Shown here piece after piece: positions 38,397-47,150 of a stretch of 64,000 nt of DNA; within the stretch, counting starts at the first letter, position 1, and every line of letters starts with the position of its first letter. Source of the DNA: Enterobacter sp. BIGb0383 (GTDB lineage Bacteria > Pseudomonadota > Gammaproteobacteria > Enterobacterales > Enterobacteriaceae); NCBI RefSeq assembly GCF_003751845.1, contig NZ_RJKQ01000007.1:1-64000 (forward strand), written 5' to 3'. A program made the position numbers and the translations under genes. The notes below the pieces were generated by a model that was not told the DNA's origin, ran no database searches, and saw only the letters and a program-made list of their open reading frames with translations.

Positions 38397-38434
38397 TCCG
38401 AAACGTTTGGCTTTGCATCCGAAACGTTTCGGAT
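38397..38434 (+). promoter_or_regulatory. paired raf operators
   Basis: O2 (38417-38434) is the perfect 18-base palindrome ATCCGAAACGTTTCGGAT. O1 (38397-38410) is the imperfect TCCGAAACGTTTGG. A -35-like TTGCAT (38413-38418) lies between and touching them, so a bound repressor would cover the promoter. The arrangement agrees with that known for the plasmid-borne raf operon. Confidence 0.82.
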
Positions 38435-38469
38435 CAACAGTTAAGACATAAAATCACCGGAGATGTCTT

Positions 38470-40602
38470 ATGGAATCCGTTTACCTGCGCCTGGAAAGCG
38501 CCAGCGCCGACGTGGTGCTAAAAACCCACCCTTACGCCGAAATTGTCTACTGGGGACCGCATTTAGACGCCTTCTCCCCGGAAGATGCGCTGAGCCTTGA
38601 CCGCCCGGTGGCCAACGGTCGGCTGGATGTTGATTCCCCGGTCACGCTAATGGCGGAGCTGGGGCACGGCCTGTTCGGTACGCCCGGCATCGAAGGTCAT
38701 CGCGCCGGGCTGTGCAGTTCACCGGTCTTTTCTACTATCGAGGTGCACCAGCAGGGCAATACCCTGACGTTAATCAGCGAGGATGTGCACGCCGGGCTGC
38801 GCCTGACCAGCGAGCTGCTGCTGGATAGCAGCGGGGTCCTGAAAATTCGCCACGGCCTGACCAATCTGCAAACTACGGTGTGGCAGGCAGAGCGTCTGGC
38901 AATCACCCTGCCGGTAGCGGAGTACGCCCGGGATGTCATGGCCTTTCACGGGCGCTGGATCCGTGAGTTCCAGCCCCACCGTCTGCGCCTTGAGCACGAC
39001 AGCTTTGTGCTTGAGAACCGCCGCGGTCGCACCTCCCATGAACACTTCCCGGCTATCATCACCGGCAGCGGCGGCTTCAGCGAACAGCAGGGCGACGTCT
39101 GGGGCGTGCATTTAGGCTGGAGCGGCAACCATCGCCTGCGCGCCGAGGTGAAAACTGACGGCCGCCGCTATCTGCAGGCCGAAGCGCTGTGGATGCCGGG
39201 CGAAAAAATGCTGAATCCGGGGGAAACCCTGTGGACGCCGTATCTGTATGCCAGCTACTCCGCCAGCGGCCTGAATGGCATGAGCCAGCAGTTCCACCGC
39301 TATCTGCGTGAGCAAGTGATCCGTTTCCCCAACGGTAAAACGCGTCCGGTGCATCTCAATACCTGGGAAGGGATCTACTTCGACCACCACCCTGATTACA
39401 TTATGAAGATGGCGGACGAGGCGGCGGCGCTGGGCGTCGAGCGCTTTATTATCGACGACGGCTGGTTTAAAGGCCGCAACGATGATTACGCTGCGCTGGG
39501 CGACTGGTATCTCGATGAGAAGAAATATCCTCAGGGACTGGGACCGGTTATCGATCATGTCAAAGCCTGCGGGATGCAGTTTGGGATCTGGATTGAGCCG
39601 GAGATGATTAACCCGGATTCAGATCTCTATCGGGCGCATCCGGACTGGGTGCTGGCGCTGCCGGGCTACAAGCTGCTTACCGGCCGTCATCAGCTGGTGC
39701 TGAACCTGAACATCCCGGAAGCTTTCGACTACCTGCTGGAACGTATGAGCTGGCTGCTGGGCGAGCATCAGGTCGACTATGTGAAGTGGGATATGAACCG
39801 CGAGCTGGTGCAGCCGGGCCATCAGGGGCTGGCCGCCGCCGATGCCCAAACCCACCAGTACTATCGCCTGCTGGATACCCTGCGCGCCCGCTTCCCGCAG
39901 GTGGAGTTTGAATCCTGCTCTGCCGGGGGCGGACGCATCGACTATGAGGTGCTTACCCGCTGCCACCGCTTCTGGGCTTCCGACAATAACGACGCCCTGG
40001 AGCGCAACACCATCCAGCGCGGCATGAGCTATTTCTTCCCGCCGGAAGTGATGGGCGCGCATATCGGCAACCGCCACTGCCACGCCACCTTCCGCCAGCA
40101 CAGTATCGAGTTTCGCGGCCTGACCGCGCTCTTCGGCCATATGGGGCTGGAGCTGGATCCGGTCAGCGCCGACGCCCGGGAACGGGAAGGCTATCGCCAC
40201 TATGCGGCACTGTATAAACAGTGGCGCAAGCTGATCCACTCCGGCACCCAGTGGCGCGTGGACGCTCCCGATAAGACAACGCAGATTCAGGGGATTGTCA
40301 GCGAGGATAAACGCCAGGCGCTGTACCTTATCAGCCAACTGGCGATGCCGGATTACACGCTGCTGGCGCCGCTGCGTATTCCGGGTCTGGAGGCCAGCGC
40401 CCGCTATAGCGTCACGCTGCTGGACCACCCCAATATTCAGATTACCGGGGAAGGCGGCCATACCATGCGCAAGCTTCCCGGCTGGATGATGACGCCGCAG
40501 ACGGTCAGCGGTGAATGGCTGATGAAGGCCGGGATAACGCTGCCGGTGCTGGATCCGGAAAGCGCCATTTTAATCGGGCTGGAACGCGTATACCCAAAAT
40601 AA
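38470..40602 (+). CDS. rafA: alpha-galactosidase, GH36 family
   Basis: Hydrolyses terminal alpha-1,6-galactose from melibiose, raffinose and relatives; cytoplasmic. The 710-residue protein has a beta-sandwich N-terminal domain and a TIM barrel with the nucleophile motif VKWDMNRELV (Asp near 440) and the acid/base segment RCHRFWASDNNDAL (Asp), plus FESCSAGGGR. Close in length to plasmid RafA (708). The last four codons (VYPK) and the stop lie inside an ERIC repeat, so the natural C terminus may have been replaced when the repeat inserted. Confidence 0.93.
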   Translation: MESVYLRLESASADVVLKTHPYAEIVYWGPHLDAFSPEDALSLDRPVANGRLDVDSPVTLMAELGHGLFGTPGIEGHRAGLCSSPVFSTIEVHQQGNTLTLISEDVHAGLRLTSELLLDSSGVLKIRHGLTNLQTTVWQAERLAITLPVAEYARDVMAFHGRWIREFQPHRLRLEHDSFVLENRRGRTSHEHFPAIITGSGGFSEQQGDVWGVHLGWSGNHRLRAEVKTDGRRYLQAEALWMPGEKMLNPGETLWTPYLYASYSASGLNGMSQQFHRYLREQVIRFPNGKTRPVHLNTWEGIYFDHHPDYIMKMADEAAALGVERFIIDDGWFKGRNDDYAALGDWYLDEKKYPQGLGPVIDHVKACGMQFGIWIEPEMINPDSDLYRAHPDWVLALPGYKLLTGRHQLVLNLNIPEAFDYLLERMSWLLGEHQVDYVKWDMNRELVQPGHQGLAAADAQTHQYYRLLDTLRARFPQVEFESCSAGGGRIDYEVLTRCHRFWASDNNDALERNTIQRGMSYFFPPEVMGAHIGNRHCHATFRQHSIEFRGLTALFGHMGLELDPVSADAREREGYRHYAALYKQWRKLIHSGTQWRVDAPDKTTQIQGIVSEDKRQALYLISQLAMPDYTLLAPLRIPGLEASARYSVTLLDHPNIQITGEGGHTMRKLPGWMMTPQTVSGEWLMKAGITLPVLDPESAILIGLERVYPK

Positions 40603-40715
40603 TTCGAGTTGCATCGCGGCGGCAAACGAGTGAATCCCCAGGAGCTTAGATAACTAAGTGACTGGGGTGAACGAGTGCAGCCAACAAAGAGGCAACTTGA
40701 AGTATGACGGGTATA
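40589..40715. repeat. ERIC (IRU) repetitive element
   Basis: A 127-base imperfect palindrome bounded by TATACCC and GGGTATA, with the ERIC core GTGAATCCCCAGGAGCTTA and AAGTGACTGGGGTGAACGAG. These are the sequences on which the common ERIC-PCR primers are based. It covers the end of rafA and most of the rafA-rafB gap, so it is transcribed and can fold into a long hairpin between the two cistrons. Confidence 0.93.
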
Positions 40716-40761
40716 TAGTGGAGACGGGGCCGCTCTGCGGCCCCTGACTGAGGATAACAAC

Positions 40762-42033
40762 ATGACTGCCAGTACCTGTACCCATAAAAATAACCCTAAC
40801 TTCTGGATTTTTGGTTCGTTTGTCTTTCTCTATTTCTTCATCATGGCCACCTGCTTTCCGTTCCTGCCGATCTGGCTGTCGGATGTCATTGGCCTGAGTA
40901 AAACCCATACCGGTATCGTCTTCTCCTGTATTTCCCTGTCGGCAATTTCGTTCCAGCCCGTGCTGGGTATTATTTCCGACAAGCTGGGGCTGAAGAAGAA
41001 CCTGCTGTGGGTGATTGCCATCCTGCTGTTCCTGTTCGCGCCTTTCTTCCTCTATGTCTTTGCGCCGCTACTGCGGGTCAATATCTGGCTGGGGGCGCTA
41101 AGCGGCGGGCTGTATATCGGCTTTGTGTTCGCTGCCGGATCGGGGGCGATTGAGGCCTACGTTGAGCGCGTTAGCCGCAACAGCAACTTTGAGTACGGTA
41201 AGGCAAGGATGTTTGGCTGCCTCGGCTGGGGGCTATGTGCTTCGACGGCGGGGATGCTGTTCAGCATTAACCCGGAGTGGGTGTTCTGGATGGGGTCGGC
41301 GGCGGCGGTGCTGCTGATGATCCTGCTGCTGGTGGCGAAACCGGGGGTGAATCCCAATGCCCAGGTCATTGATGCGCTGGGGGCGAACCAGCCGCAGATT
41401 AGCCTGAAAATGGTGGTAAACCTGTTCCGTCAGCGCAAAATGTGGATGTTTATTCTCTACGTGATCGGCGTCGCCTGCGTGTATGACGTCTTCGACCAGC
41501 AGTTCGCCACCTTCTTTAAATCCTTCTTCTCCACGCCGCAGGCGGGCACCCAGGCCTTTGGTTTTGCGACCACCGCCGGGGAGCTTTGCAACGCCATTAT
41601 TATGTTCTGCTCGCCGTGGATCATTAACCGTATCGGTGCGAAAAATACCCTGCTGATCGCCGGGGCCATTATGACCACCCGTATTATCGGCTCGGCCTTT
41701 GCAACTTCGGTGTATGAAGTGGTGGCGCTGAAGATGCTGCACGCGCTGGAAGTGCCGTTCCTGCTGGTGGGCGCGTTTAAATACATTACCGGCGTATTTG
41801 ATACCCGCCTGTCGGCGACGATCTATCTGGTGGGTTTCAATTTTGCCAAACAGCTGGCGGCGATTTTCCTCTCCGCTTTTGCCGGGAATATGTATGACCG
41901 GATCGGCTTCCAGGATACCTACCTGATTCTGGGCTGTATTGTGCTGACGGTGACGATTATCTCAGCCTTCACTCTGTCGAAACGCCCCGTTGCACCGGCC
42001 GTTGGCGATGCACAAACGGCGAAGGCCAGCTAA
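40762..42033 (+). CDS. rafB: oligosaccharide:H+ symporter (RafB/LacY family)
   Basis: Inner-membrane MFS transporter of 423 residues with twelve predicted helices, similar in length to RafB (425) and LacY (417). LacY-family features include the N-terminal FWIFGSFVFLYFFIMATCFPFLPIWL, GAIEAYVERVSR...FEYGKARMFGCLGWGLCA (Glu and Arg of the sugar site) and AGELCNAIIMF. It should import raffinose or melibiose with protons for RafA. AGGATAACA precedes the ATG; the ERIC repeat separates it from rafA. Confidence 0.88.
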   Translation: MTASTCTHKNNPNFWIFGSFVFLYFFIMATCFPFLPIWLSDVIGLSKTHTGIVFSCISLSAISFQPVLGIISDKLGLKKNLLWVIAILLFLFAPFFLYVFAPLLRVNIWLGALSGGLYIGFVFAAGSGAIEAYVERVSRNSNFEYGKARMFGCLGWGLCASTAGMLFSINPEWVFWMGSAAAVLLMILLLVAKPGVNPNAQVIDALGANQPQISLKMVVNLFRQRKMWMFILYVIGVACVYDVFDQQFATFFKSFFSTPQAGTQAFGFATTAGELCNAIIMFCSPWIINRIGAKNTLLIAGAIMTTRIIGSAFATSVYEVVALKMLHALEVPFLLVGAFKYITGVFDTRLSATIYLVGFNFAKQLAAIFLSAFAGNMYDRIGFQDTYLILGCIVLTVTIISAFTLSKRPVAPAVGDAQTAKAS

Positions 42034-42067
42034 AAAAACGCGCTGCCGCGACAGCGGCAGCGCGTTT
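42032..42067. terminator. terminator between rafB and rhaM
   Basis: AAACGCGCTGCCGC/GCGGCAGCGCGTTT is a 14-base perfect stem with a GACA loop. Seven A on the left side make a U-run for the minus-strand rha transcript; on the plus strand only three T follow, so it probably works better for rha but may serve both convergent operons. Confidence 0.9.
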
Positions 42068-42069
42068 GA

Positions 42070-42384
42070 TTACGGCAGGTAAAACACCTCTTTCAGCGAC
42101 GCGCTCACCGGGCTGTTATCCGGATTCGCGGGCATCACGTCGCGCATATGCTTCCACCAGCGCTGGCACACGTCCGTATGGGCGACCGCGTTCCAGCGCT
42201 CTTCCGATTCGATCTCCACCGTGGCAAACAGCAGGTTGCGCTCTTTATCGAGCCAGATCGCGTAGTGGTGCGCGCCATGATCTTTCAGTACCGCTTCCAG
42301 CTCGGGCCAGATTGGGCTATGGCGACGCTCATACTCTTCGTGCATGTTGGGGTTAACCTGCATCACAAAGGCTTTGCGGATCAT
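42070..42384 (-). CDS. rhaM: L-rhamnose mutarotase
   Basis: Speeds interconversion of alpha and beta L-rhamnose so that the isomerase gets its preferred anomer. The 104-residue protein starts [29 protein letters not shown], with the catalytic His in that segment, and has the [10 protein letters not shown] block; same length as E. coli RhaM. Start overlaps the preceding dehydrogenase stop by four bases; it is the last gene of the long rha operon. Confidence 0.96.
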   Translation of the reverse strand: MIRKAFVMQVNPNMHEEYERRHSPIWPELEAVLKDHGAHHYAIWLDKERNLLFATVEIESEERWNAVAHTDVCQRWWKHMRDVMPANPDNSPVSASLKEVFYLP

Positions 42385-43529
42385 AGTGCCTCCAGATACA
42401 GCTCGCGGACCTCATCGCGGCTGGCGGTGCGCGGGTTACAGGGCGCGCAGGGATCGGCGAGGGCTTTATCCAGCCAGCCTTCGATATCCGCTTTGGTGAC
42501 GCCCAGCTTGCTGAACCCGGACGGGATACCGACGCGGGCGCTCAGTTCGCGGATGGCGTTAATCGCCGCCTGGCTTGCCGCTTCGTCGCTCATGCCACGG
42601 GTATCAACGCCCATCGCCTGGGCCACGCGGGCAAAGCGCGGGATGGCATTCGGGCGGTTAAAGTTTTCGATAATCGGCAGCAGGATAGCGTTGCAGACGC
42701 CGTGGGGCAGGTTATGGGTCGCGCCCGGCTGGTGGGCCAGAGCATGGACCAGACCCAGACCGGCGCTATTAAAGGCCATTCCTGCCAGGTACTGGCCGAA
42801 GGCCATCTGCTCCCGCGCTTCCAGATTCTGGCCGTTATCCACGGCGGCAGGCAGCCACAGGGTAATGAGACGAATTGCCTCAAGGGCGTTGGCGTCGGTC
42901 AGGGGATGGGCCCCGACGGAAACATAGGCTTCGATGGCGTGGGTCAGAGCGTCCATGCCGGTTGCGGCGGTCACCGAGGCCGGAATATCCAGCATCACGC
43001 TGGCGTCATCCACGGCAATATCGGGGATGATATTCGGATCGATAATCACCTCTTTCACCTGGCGGGCGCTGTCGATAATCACCGCGTTGCTGGTCATCTC
43101 CGCTGCGGTTCCGGCGGTGGTGTTGATTGCCACCAACGGTACGCCGGCATTTTTTACTTTACCGACGCCGGAATAGGCGGTGGACGGACCGGGGTTGGCG
43201 GTCAGGATTTTTACCGCTTTGGCGGTATCGATTGGGCTACCGCCGCCGAAGGCGATGACGTAGTCGCACCCGGCTTCCTGGTAAGCAGCATAGCCTTTTT
43301 GCACCAGCTCTTCTGTCGGGTTGGGAAACACCTCGTCGAACAGCTGATACGACATCTTATGCGCGTCCAGCGCGGTAAACAGGCTGTCGAGCAGGCCCAT
43401 CTTGACCAGCTGCCCGTCGGTGACAATCAGCGCTTTGCCCCACTGCTTGCCTGCCACCAGATTGACCATATCGCCAATAGCGCCTGCGCCATGCAGGCTG
43501 ATTTTGGGTAGTGCCAGCATAAAACTCAT
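42381..43529 (-). CDS. fucO: iron-containing alcohol dehydrogenase, lactaldehyde reductase (FucO-like)
   Basis: Reduces L-lactaldehyde, the product of rhamnulose-1-phosphate cleavage, to 1,2-propanediol with NADH. The 382-residue protein has the NAD-binding [10 protein letters not shown], and the metal ligands in [10 protein letters not shown] (Asp, His), [11 protein letters not shown] (His) and [13 protein letters not shown] (His). Length equals E. coli FucO, to which it is a clear but not closest paralogue. In E. coli the gene is in the fuc locus; here it sits inside the rha operon, which ties it to rhamnose fermentation. Confidence 0.85.
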   Translation of the reverse strand: MSFMLALPKISLHGAGAIGDMVNLVAGKQWGKALIVTDGQLVKMGLLDSLFTALDAHKMSYQLFDEVFPNPTEELVQKGYAAYQEAGCDYVIAFGGGSPIDTAKAVKILTANPGPSTAYSGVGKVKNAGVPLVAINTTAGTAAEMTSNAVIIDSARQVKEVIIDPNIIPDIAVDDASVMLDIPASVTAATGMDALTHAIEAYVSVGAHPLTDANALEAIRLITLWLPAAVDNGQNLEAREQMAFGQYLAGMAFNSAGLGLVHALAHQPGATHNLPHGVCNAILLPIIENFNRPNAIPRFARVAQAMGVDTRGMSDEAASQAAINAIRELSARVGIPSGFSKLGVTKADIEGWLDKALADPCAPCNPRTASRDEVRELYLEAL

Positions 43530-43560
43530 GATTACTCTCCTTGATTACTGTGATTTTCTT

Positions 43561-43585
43561 GCCGGGCGGCATACCGCCCCCCGGC
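43561..43585. repeat. REP-like hairpin in the rha operon
   Basis: GCCGGGCGG and CCGCCCCCCGGC can fold into a GC-rich imperfect hairpin in the 56-base gap between the last permease gene and fucO. It could damp or stabilise the downstream message. Type not certain. Confidence 0.5.
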
Positions 43586-44590
43586 TTAAATCCGTCTTCG
43601 CTGCATCACCCTGCGGGTGATAATGGGCAGCGAGATCACCACGATCAGCATCGCGCCGATGATTATCGACATCACTATGCCGGGAACGTTAAGCAGGCTC
43701 AGACCGAAGGTCACCAGCCCCATCAAAAAGGCGGCGATAATCACGCCGGGCATACTGCCCGCGCCGCCGAGAATATTGACCCCGCCGAGCACCGCCATGG
43801 TCACCACCGCCAGCTCCCAGCCCATCGCAATGGTCGGGCGGGTACTGCCGAGGCGCGAGGTCAGCAGCACCGAGGCCAGCCCGGCCATCAGCCCCACCAG
43901 CGCGAACAGCAGCAGGTTATGACGCTTGACGTTGATACCTGAGAACCAGGCTGCGGTCGGGTTATTGCCGATAGCGTAGGTCCGGCGGCCGAAGTTGGTA
44001 CGGTGCAGCAGAAAGACAAACAGCGCCGCCAGCAGCAGGAACAGGGCGAACTCAAAGGAGAGCGCGCCCCAGACGTAGCCCTGACCGAACCAGGCAAAGC
44101 TCTCCGGGTACTGATTCAGCGCCTTGTCGCCCAGCAGGATATAGGTGATGCCGCGATAGAGGCTCATGGTGCCGATAGTGATCACGATGGAGGAGAGGTT
44201 AAAGCGGGTCACCAGCAAACCGTTAAACAGCCCGCACAGCAACCCGACGCCGAGGCCGACGCACACCAGCAGCGGCGTATCAACGCCCGCCGCCGCGCAA
44301 AAGCCCATTGCGGTCGAACTCAGGGCGATGGTTGAGGCCACCGACAAATCAATCTCGCGGGCGATGATCAGCATCGCCATCGGCAGGACGATGATTGCCT
44401 TTTCCGTGAAGTTAAAGGTGGCGTCTGAGAGGTTCCAGATATTCAGGAAGTAAGGTGAGGCGAGCGCGTTCACCACGAATACCGCCAGGGTGACCGCCAG
44501 CAGAAAGCCTTCCCAGCACAGCAGGCGCTGGAAAAACGGCGTTGCCGTTGGGGTCTGTTGTATCTCTTCAGAGGTCAGTATTTTGCTCAT
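43586..44590 (-). CDS. rhaQ: rhamnose ABC transporter permease (RhaQ-like)
   Basis: Inner-membrane permease of the ribose-type (BPD_transp_2/AraH-RbsC) family, 334 residues with eight to ten hydrophobic helices. Signature stretch IAREIDLSVASTIALSSTAMG and ITIGTMSLYRGITYILLGDKALNQ. Pairs with the permease encoded directly upstream, overlapping by four bases. In Rhizobium leguminosarum the rhamnose transporter is RhaSTPQ; I use the Q/P names by analogy only. Confidence 0.8.
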   Translation of the reverse strand: MSKILTSEEIQQTPTATPFFQRLLCWEGFLLAVTLAVFVVNALASPYFLNIWNLSDATFNFTEKAIIVLPMAMLIIAREIDLSVASTIALSSTAMGFCAAAGVDTPLLVCVGLGVGLLCGLFNGLLVTRFNLSSIVITIGTMSLYRGITYILLGDKALNQYPESFAWFGQGYVWGALSFEFALFLLLAALFVFLLHRTNFGRRTYAIGNNPTAAWFSGINVKRHNLLLFALVGLMAGLASVLLTSRLGSTRPTIAMGWELAVVTMAVLGGVNILGGAGSMPGVIIAAFLMGLVTFGLSLLNVPGIVMSIIIGAMLIVVISLPIITRRVMQRRRI

Positions 44591-45591
44591 GAGCTCACCG
44601 CCTGTTTTTGTCTGGCCAGCGCCGCATCGCGCAGGATCAGTCGACCTTTGCGCTTATTGCCGCGTTCGTTCAGCACCACGGCGATCACAATCACCGCCCC
44701 GGAAATCGCCATCTGCCAGAAGGGCGAAATGCCAATCACTGGCAGAGCGTTGTTGATCACGCCGAGGAACAGCGCACCAAAGAGACAGCCGAGCACCCGA
44801 CCGGTGCCGCCCATGGTACTGATACCGCCAATGACGCAGGCTGCCACGACCTGCAGTTCAAAACCGTTAGCGACGTCAACATAGGCGACGGCAAAGCGGG
44901 AAATCCATAAATAGCCGCAGAAGCCCGCCAGCGCCCCGGAGAGGCAGAAGCTGACAAACTGCATTTTTCCGGCGTTGATCCCGGTGTACCAGGCGGCGGT
45001 GGCGTTGCCGCCAGCGGTATACAGGGCGCGGCCGGTCCGGCTATAGCGCAGGAAGTAGCCCACCACCAATAGCGCAGCGACGGCGCACCAGCTCAGCAAT
45101 GGCAGGCCCAGCACCACCGTGCGCGGCAGGGCCAGGAATGCCGGGCTCATCTGATGGGCGTTGATCCAGCCGCCCTCGGAGAGCAGGAAGATAATGCCGC
45201 GATAAATGCTCATGGTGCCGAGCGTCACCACAATCGCCGGGATACCCAGTTTCCACACCAGCAGGCCGTTAATCATACCCATGACTAGCCCCAGCCCGGT
45301 GGCGAGGAGCAGCAGCGCTCCGACCGGGATCGCCGGATAGTGGAAGTTAAGCAGGGCGACAATCATGCCGGTCAGCGCCAGGTTGGCGGCCATCGACAAA
45401 TCAATGCCTTTGGTCAGCAGGACCATCATCTGGCCGAGGGCGAGGATAATCAGGATGGCGGTATCGTTAAAGATCTCCACCAGGTTGTTGGGACTGACAA
45501 ACGACGGCACACGACTGCCAATCGCCGCCACCATTAATACGATCACCGCACCCAGCAGGGCTTCGCGGTGTTTAAGCAGCTGTTGCCACAT
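44587..45591 (-). CDS. rhaP: rhamnose ABC transporter permease (RhaP-like)
   Basis: Second permease of the ribose-type family, also 334 residues and homologous to its neighbour (LTKGIDLSMAANLALTGMIVA, TLGTMSIYRGIIFLLSEGG). The two form the heterodimeric channel. The start overlaps the last base of the ATPase stop, so translation is coupled. Confidence 0.8.
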   Translation of the reverse strand: MWQQLLKHREALLGAVIVLMVAAIGSRVPSFVSPNNLVEIFNDTAILIILALGQMMVLLTKGIDLSMAANLALTGMIVALLNFHYPAIPVGALLLLATGLGLVMGMINGLLVWKLGIPAIVVTLGTMSIYRGIIFLLSEGGWINAHQMSPAFLALPRTVVLGLPLLSWCAVAALLVVGYFLRYSRTGRALYTAGGNATAAWYTGINAGKMQFVSFCLSGALAGFCGYLWISRFAVAYVDVANGFELQVVAACVIGGISTMGGTGRVLGCLFGALFLGVINNALPVIGISPFWQMAISGAVIVIAVVLNERGNKRKGRLILRDAALARQKQAVSS

Positions 45592-47102
45592 TATGCCGCC
45601 TCCTGACTGACGCCGCTGGCGGCGCTGACGATGGTTTCCGCCGTCACGTCCCCGGCGCGATACTGCGCAACCATCAACCCTTCATGCATGACGATAATCC
45701 GGTCCGCCATGCCCATCACTTCCGGCAATTCTGAAGAGACCATGATCACCGCCAGCCCCTGAGCCACCAGCTCTGACATAAACTGATGGACCGCCGCTTT
45801 GGAGCCGATATCGATCCCTTTGGTTGGCTCATCGAGAATGATGACCTCCGGGTGTGTCGCCAGCCATTTACCGATCACCACCTTCTGCTGATTACCGCCG
45901 GAGAGCGTGCTGACCGCCTGTTTCCAGCTAAAGGCTTTAACCTGCAGACGGCGGGCGTATTCGTCGGCCAGCGCCCACTCGCGAGCGTCATTCAGCACGC
46001 CGGAAGGATTGAGCTTGCTGAGCTGGGGCAGGCTGATGTTATGGGCCACGGAGAGTTCGATAATCGCGCCCTGCCGCTGGCGCTCTTCCGGGACGCAGAC
46101 AATACCGGCCCGGATGGCGTCGGCGGGCTGGCGGAACTGCACCCGGTGACCGTTGAGGATAATGTCGCCGCTGCTCGGGCGTGAGATGCCGGACAGCGCC
46201 TGCATTAGCTCCGTGCGCCCCGCGCCCACCAGGCCATAGAAGCCGAGGATCTCCCCTTTCCGCAGAGAGAAGTCGATATGGGCAAACTCCGTCGGGTGGC
46301 AGAGATCGCGCACTTCCAGTACCGTCTCGCCTGGCTCGCTGGTGCCTTTAGGGTAAGTCTGGGTAATGGCGCGCCCGACCATCATCGCCACCATCCGCTC
46401 TTCGGTAATGTCGTTGATGCTGCCGGAGCCAACATAGACGCCGTCGCGCAGAATCGTGTAGTGGTCTGCCAGCTCGAAGATTTCATCAAACTTATGCGAG
46501 ATAAACAGGATGGCTTTGCCTTCCTGCTTCAGACGCTCAACGATTTGATAAAACTCCAGAATCTCATGCTGCGACAGCGCGGCGGTCGGCTCGTCGAGGA
46601 TCACTACCTGAGCATCAAAAGAGAGCGCGCGGGCGATAGCCACCATATGGCGCTGGGCGATACTCAGCGTTTTCAGCGTCGATCTGGGGTCAATCTGCAC
46701 CTCCAGGCGGGTAAGCAGCGCCTGCGCTTTCGCGTGCATTGCAGGCCAGTCGAGCTTTTTCAGCCAGCCTTTATACAGATACTGGCCGACAAAAATATTC
46801 TCCGTCACCGACAGCTCGTCAAACAGCACCGTCTCCTGGTGGATGGCGGTGATGCCGACTTTATGCGCCGATTCGGGGTTGGGAAGTTGAATAGGGATGG
46901 CTTTATAGAGGATTTCGCCCTCTTCGGGCTGGTAAATGCCGGTCATGACTTTGACCAGCGTCGATTTACCCGCGCCGTTTTCGCCGATCAGGGCGGTCAC
47001 TTTGCCGGGCCAGAGGTCGAGCTGTACGTTCTCAAGCGCGCGCACGCCGGGGAAGATTTTACTGATCCCCTTGAGCGACAGCAGCGGTGTGGATGCCGTC
47101 AT
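45591..47102 (-). CDS. rhamnose ABC transporter ATPase (RhaT-type, RbsA family)
   Basis: A 503-residue fused double ATPase of the sugar CUT2 class. The first half has Walker A GENGAGKSTL, an SIAQRHMVAIARAL signature and Walker B VVILDEPTAAL; the second half has the degenerate GLVGAGRTEL loop, LSGGNQQKVVIGKWL and VIILDEPTKGIDIG. It powers the two permeases. In rhizobia this gene is called rhaT, a name that would clash with the unrelated symporter gene at 53.9 kb, so no symbol is given. Confidence 0.85.
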   Translation of the reverse strand: MTASTPLLSLKGISKIFPGVRALENVQLDLWPGKVTALIGENGAGKSTLVKVMTGIYQPEEGEILYKAIPIQLPNPESAHKVGITAIHQETVLFDELSVTENIFVGQYLYKGWLKKLDWPAMHAKAQALLTRLEVQIDPRSTLKTLSIAQRHMVAIARALSFDAQVVILDEPTAALSQHEILEFYQIVERLKQEGKAILFISHKFDEIFELADHYTILRDGVYVGSGSINDITEERMVAMMVGRAITQTYPKGTSEPGETVLEVRDLCHPTEFAHIDFSLRKGEILGFYGLVGAGRTELMQALSGISRPSSGDIILNGHRVQFRQPADAIRAGIVCVPEERQRQGAIIELSVAHNISLPQLSKLNPSGVLNDAREWALADEYARRLQVKAFSWKQAVSTLSGGNQQKVVIGKWLATHPEVIILDEPTKGIDIGSKAAVHQFMSELVAQGLAVIMVSSELPEVMGMADRIIVMHEGLMVAQYRAGDVTAETIVSAASGVSQEAA

Positions 47103-47120
47103 GATAGTTCTCCGGTAGAT

Positions 47121-47143
47121 GCCCTCTTCCGTCAGAAGAGGGC
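47121..47143 (-). promoter_or_regulatory. intercistronic hairpin after the binding-protein gene
   Basis: GCCCTCTTC/GAAGAGGGC is a perfect nine-base stem with a five-base loop, lying between the substrate-binding-protein gene and the ATPase gene and lacking a U-run. Such hairpins commonly protect the upstream message so that binding protein is made in excess over the membrane parts. Confidence 0.65.
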
Positions 47144-47150
47144 GCTGGCA

